From contig JASJZH010000002.1 in the NCBI GenBank assembly GCA_037178975.1, positions 6,437,501 to 6,501,500 of the forward strand: a stretch of 64,000 nucleotides of DNA, given 5' to 3'. Each line of letters opens with the position of its first letter. Position 1 is the stretch's first letter. The translations under genes and the position numbers were made by a program. The notes below the pieces were generated by a model. The model ran no database searches and was not told where the DNA came from. It saw only the letters and a program-made list of their open reading frames with translations. Shown here one piece after another: positions 56,900-64,000 of this stretch. The stretch comes from Oscheius tipulae. Its lineage: Eukaryota > Nematoda > Chromadorea > Rhabditida > Rhabditidae.

Positions 56900-59299
56900 A
56901 CTTTGTAAATATAGAAACCCTATAAACCTAAAAATGACTTATTGAGCCCAATAATCATGTTAGCAGAACTTCTCTATCTCTCGTCACTCCCGTTCTGCAG
57001 CTATCAGACCATGCAGATCTTTCCTCTGGGCATAAATTCTTCTGTGATGAGCAGCAGCAAGCTTCTCTTATCGCGTTGACCCCCTTATCGGTCTCATTTT
57101 GAAGAAAACTGGGAGAGAAAGCGACAAGACGTCAGTGGAAAATCAAGCGATGGGAGAGATCGATAGTGAGAGATGATTCACACACAGGCGCCGTAGCAGA
57201 CCCCGAACAGTCGTCGGCAATTAGGCTTTTAGAAAATTGGATCAAGAGTTTAGGTACGATAGGAAGCTTGGGTACGGTAGATAGTTCAGAGGAGGGTGTG
57301 GTCTTGACTCATTGTTCATAGGGATACGATTGGTCATTTAAATGTATGGTACTCAAGGATCGTCGGTGTGACTGAACTGAACAAAGAATCAGTTCAAAGA
57401 GTTCACTGACTAGGCTTTCAGATTATGGTATTGGTATATCTGGGTAGTCAAGTGAGTTAGAGAGTCAGTAGCTACTCTGTTGGGGAGCTGATAGTTGAGA
57501 GACAAGGAGTTTTCATAGAAAGGACAGTACAAGGCTGAGAGTCTCTAGACAGAGACTACTGAATAATCTGATAGTCTACTAAGCCTAGCTACCCGTTCCA
57601 GTAGTGCTCTACCCCTATCTCTCAATGTCAAAATCTTTGGAGATGTTAGCAGAATTTTCCAGACAGAGTGTCAAGAGACATTTTGGTTCAGTACCGACTG
57701 TCCAGAACTTCAATGTTTTCTGGTATAGTGGTAGGCAAGAAAGGTTAGAGGTTGCTGGACAGAGAGTCAATAGTCAATTGGACCAGTTCAGTTCAGGCAC
57801 TGGTACCTTGTTAGTCAAGAGTACAGAGAGAGAGTCAAGAGTCAACTGGGTACTAGGACCTGTCCAATCACAAAAAAAAAAAAATCTATTCACTCAAGTA
57901 GCCGAGAGAGTTAGTGACCCTTAGACAGAAAGCCACCGGAAAGAGTACCTGGATACCTGGTCCTGTCCGAACCACGGTACAAGGTGTTAGGGATGCTCCC
58001 GCCCATTCCCACACTCGCCCCAAGCGCCCTCATCATTTTCCGAGACCCCACCCCTTGGCCCAGCTGTCGTCTTCTGTCCTCTCCGCATCTTGCCTGGTCT
58101 CTAACCAGCCGTCTGGCCGCCGCGGCTCCGCCCCAGAGCGCATGTCGCGCGTTACAGAAATTCTTAGCGGCCATTCCAAACATTCCTGGCGGCTGCCCCG
58201 CATTTCTTCCCAACACTCCAGACCACGTGAACACAGATCTTCTTTAGGAGGCGTGGCCCCCCCGGAATTAGCATCTTACCAGAAAAGGTGGGTCCAGAGC
58301 TACCGTAACCCGAGAGGAGAAATTTCATAACTACTCACAACATGGTACTGTTGGGTTTCAAGAGTCTCTGGTTTAGATCCTTTTGAATCCTAGACGGTAC
58401 GGGTCGGCTCTTCCTCTAATTTCTACCATTAGGAACCCAAAAACTCCCTGATAACCTGTGATTCAGCTCAGTTTACTAGCGAGTTGATATGCCTCCTCCC
58501 TCTCTCTTTCACCTTGTCAGCTGACCCTTCGTCTCCACCCAAAAGACGATAGGAAAAGTTGGAGGTGCAAATGGGGAAATCAATTCGATCGGAGCGCTCT
58601 TGAACAATGGGAGATTCTCAGGCCGTTATAGGAACTTTGCGATGGTACTGTCTCTGTCACTGTCTTTCTGTCTCTCTGCCTCTCTGTCTTTGTCTCTTTG
58701 TCGCGCTGCCCCCTCCCGAATGTACAGAAACCACTGTATACAGAATTATTAGTGTAAGTGCCGAATGTCCATTGGCCTCGAGCGCGAACGGCGTGTAAGA
58801 AACCGGTTCTGTTTGTTAATGGAGAGTGTCCTTCTTCGTCGTCTCTCCCGGGACATTACCAACTGATAAGAAGTCTCTGCGATCGACAGCGAGAGAGACA
58901 GATCCGGCTGTGTGACCTTCGTCTGAGCCATTATCTCTAGAGAGACAGGGGGTGCTGCTGCAGCCAACCGTATTAGGAGACAACTACAGGTCAGCGAGAG
59001 AGAGACAGAGGGACAGGAGAGAGCGAGCCTTGTGCGGAGAGGGCCGGCTGCTTTTGTCACCGGGCAGATGGTTTTCCTTCTCCTCTCTTCCTCCTCCGGG
59101 AGACATCGATTTGGTGACAGAGGCTTCGGAACAGGAAAACCCGATAAAAGGGCGACTTTTTGTCCAACATAGACAATCCACGCACTTTTGAGAGAGAACG
59201 GGTTCGCTAATCTTGTGAAATACTGTCATGGTCCTAATGGAAAATTTAACATTTAGCATTAGATTTCCTACAATTTGTGACACAAAAAAAGATATTTGC

Positions 59300-59363
59300 T
59301 GCACCGAGGAGTCGAACCCGGGTCGTGTGGTCCGCAGTCCGACTGACTGAGCTTCTTAGGAAA
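59300..59363 (-). repeat. tRNA-like element
   Basis: On the minus strand 'gaagctcagtcagtcggac', 'tgcggaccacacgac' and 'ccgggttcgactcctcgg'. The middle part 'actgcggaccacac' recurs as 'actgcggtccacac' in the element at 60589-60655. Confidence 0.65.
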
Positions 59364-59739
59364 GTTGACAGCAGTTTTCAGTTGCATAGACAAGCCTCTG
59401 TACTTTTCTAAAGCCCTGTTCTGGATTGTTTACCAATCCAAATGTTTCCTTTTCAGTCTCTACATAAGATCCCGTGTAAAGTGTCGGTCCGACACGTGTG
59501 TGTGCTCGACCTTGTCGGGAGGTGGCTTCTCGAGTGGCTCCGAGCGAGACTCGACCTCCTGCTCCCGACCGGAGAAAGAACCCAATTCATACAAACTGGA
59601 ACCAGTTACATGACTTTTTCCTACCAATTGTTGTCAATGGGATTGGCAGTGGTAGTACATGGAGTTATGGGCAAGAAGTATGGTAGTAATTGGGACATAT
59701 AGAGGTTCCGAAATGCTCAATTTTCTGATTGTACTGGAT

Positions 59740-59777
59740 ATCACAAGGCTTTAAAAAACTTTTTAAAGCCTTGTGAT
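59740..59777. repeat. perfect 18-base inverted repeat adjoining hairpin family copy
   Basis: 59740-59757 ('atcacaaggctttaaaaa') is the reverse complement of 59760-59777 around a two-base loop. It is followed directly by 'gtatggcaaagttgtagag', the core of the dispersed hairpin family. Confidence 0.9.
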
Positions 59778-59939
59778 GTATGGCAAAGTTGTAGAGTTTT
59801 ATGTCTTCTACAACGGAACATGGTTTCCCGCCAATTTTGTATCTTTGCCCAGTTTTGAGGCTTTACGCCCTCTCAGATTCATAGCTTTGGGCAGATTGGA
59901 CGAGACGGTACGGGTGCTATTATTGGATAAGAATGGATG

Positions 59940-59997
59940 TGATGTCTAACAAAATTGTAGATCTTGATACGGTTTACAACTTTGTGGAACATGGCAG
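59940..59997. repeat. hairpin repeat family copy
   Basis: 'gatgtctaacaaaattgtag' and the near-complementary 'tttacaactttgtggaacat' form an imperfect hairpin with both arms related to the family core. Confidence 0.65.
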
Positions 59998-60588
59998 AAG
60001 CTGAAAAATGAGTTCTTGACACTCAAACATGACTTCTAAAAGAGTCGCCCCTGGTCACCTTACTCTCTCTTTGCTTACTGCCTGCCACCCCCAGTCGCCT
60101 CCTATAACAAACAGTTCGGCATTGATTGTTGCGTAGGCTTCTCTTTGCTTACTCATACACACACACACACGTCGTCCCGGGGTGTAAGTCCATTACATCT
60201 GTCCCAAAGTGTCAGGTGGCCAGGTGTCATAGATGGGTGATGTTCCCCTCTCGTTCCCGTTAGGCCGGATAAAGCAATCTCGAATTGGCATCTCTCACTC
60301 GTCAAGAAGCAAAGAAGAAATGTCGTCTTCTCTTCTCTGATAAGGGGAGACGCTCTTTCGGCGAAACAAACGGCTCGAGAGGGAACACCGAGAGGGAAGC
60401 AGCTGACAGGAATCGATGGCTTCTATTGCTGAACAACATGAGCTTGTGACTCTGTGAGTCATTGTCGAAAAGAAACAACTGACAAAGGGAGCATCATGTC
60501 ATGAAGAAGGAAGGGAAGAGAGAGGGTGATCCTTCAGGAAGAAAAGTTATCTAAAATGCTACCAAAAAAAGCTAAATAAGCTTTTATA

Positions 60589-60655
60589 TACCGAGAGATC
60601 GAACTCTAATGGTGTGGACCGCAGTCGAATTTCTTACCGACTGCACCACGGGGAC
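60589..60655 (-). repeat. tRNA-like element upstream of TEAD
   Basis: On the minus strand 'gtggtgcagtcggtaagaaa', 'ttcgactgcggtccacacca' and 'agagttcgatctctcgg' with a complementary T-stem. It shares its middle section with the element at 59300-59363. It lies about 200 bases before the TEAD start. Confidence 0.65.
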
Positions 60656-60850
60656 GAAGTGATACCGATTTTCAGTTGGACAAACGAATCTTCCCAGTTT
60701 TGTAGTCATCTCTCCTTATCGAGTGACTCTACTTGGAAAAACATCCCAGAAATGCTAAGAATTTACCTTATCTCGCAATTTCCCATGACTGTGTCCGAAA
60801 TCCGAGTCTTTCCTGACAAGTTGACTCATTACCAGACCATGATTTTTCAG

Positions 60851-63553
<2,703 letters not shown>

Positions 63554-63849
63554 TCCTGTTTTAAGCTCAATTGTCTACTTTTGATAAATTAGTTGTTAAC
63601 TGTCGTTACTCTAATTATCCAGCCTCTTTGGCTAGCAGTGGAGCTAATTGGTGAGTGCGCGACTCCTCGACCCATACTCAGTTTAGTTCTCAGTTTAGTC
63701 TTTTGTGCGCGCTCCCGAAACAATGTTTCTGGAAAATCAGTCAACTATCTTAGCGATAGGCCCCAAAAACTACAAAGTTTCTTCACGGCAGGGCCCAGCT
63801 AAATCGGATCTGTAGCTTCTTCTAGACACCCAATTAGCAATTGAACGAA

Positions 63850-63970
63850 GCTGTTTCTCTGTCCGTCTGGCTCTCTGTCTCTTTCACTCTTTCTTTCTGC
63901 CTCTCATTGTCTCTTTCTTTGTTTCTTTTTCTCTGCCTCTCTGTCCCATTGAACTGGTCACTTGTCTCTC
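63850..63970. repeat. TCTCTG pyrimidine tract
   Basis: Imperfect TCTCTG/TCTTTC repeats downstream of TEAD. No exon is seen between 63554 and the end of the window. Confidence 0.75.
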
Positions 63971-64000
63971 CGCACAGTCTGTAATCCTCCCTGCATAATG

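Larger units (their letters stand above)
56990..60588. other. gene-poor stretch upstream of TEAD
   Basis: No exon recognised. It includes a region of GTCA-rich plus-strand sequence (57420-57860), a poly-A run near 57873, a TCTCTG tract (58640-58710), a tRNA-like element (59300-59363), two hairpin-family copies (59740 and 59940) and an AC run near 60157-60170. Distal 5' exons or regulatory DNA of the TEAD gene could lie here, but none can be supported. Confidence 0.5.

Noticed and set aside
13322-60655. Functional tRNA genes at the A-box/B-box sites
   Set aside because: None of the copies shows a complete cloverleaf with a 7-base anticodon loop, so I report them as tRNA-like elements only.

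Overview
The window looks like nuclear DNA of a nematode, probably outside the well-studied Caenorhabditis group. Evidence: many spliced genes with short introns (about 36-50 bases) ending in TTTCAG-type acceptors; several start codons sitting directly behind such an acceptor, as expected for spliced-leader addition; same-strand gene pairs only 160-175 bases apart, as in nematode operons; a serpentine chemoreceptor of a nematode-type family; and PIR-1 and GTSF-1 homologues. All exon models were read by eye from phase-compatible GT-AG boundaries, so single exon edges may be wrong.

Layout. 0.9-5.7 kb (minus): a cytochrome-b5-reductase-like flavoprotein, an unresolved gene, and a type II membrane glycosyltransferase. 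8.6-12.5 kb (plus): a PIR-1/DUSP11 RNA phosphatase followed after 172 bases by a GTSF1-type CHHC zinc-finger protein, with an OXLD1-like gene nested on the other strand in the GTSF1 intron. 12.7-17.9 kb (minus): a protein of about 1,000 residues, helical with an RGG tail, that I do not recognise. 18.8-20.1 kb (plus): mitochondrial ribosomal protein L50. 22.1-28.5 kb (plus): SMC6. 33.8-38.7 kb (minus): two tandem ZC4H2 genes, one close to the vertebrate protein and one diverged. 39.8-41.5 kb (minus): the chemoreceptor. 47.0-54.9 kb (minus): SCO1 followed after 161 bases by TFIIF-alpha, whose large intron holds a histidine-phosphatase gene on the plus strand. 60.9-63.6 kb (plus): a TEAD/Scalloped transcription factor.

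The gene-poor stretches (5.9-8.6, 28.7-33.7, 41.5-46.9 and 55-60.8 kb) are not featureless. They carry purine/pyrimidine tracts built on GACAGA/TCTCTG, clusters of TTGACAG, a palindromic family around TTCTGCAAAGTTGTAGAG, and about fifteen degenerate tRNA-like elements with A-box and B-box motifs, seven of them inside introns of the genes above.

The most interesting gene arrangement is the PIR-1/GTSF1 pair: in C. elegans both proteins work in the Dicer/ERI small-RNA machinery. The most interesting non-coding signal is the dense field of tRNA-like elements.
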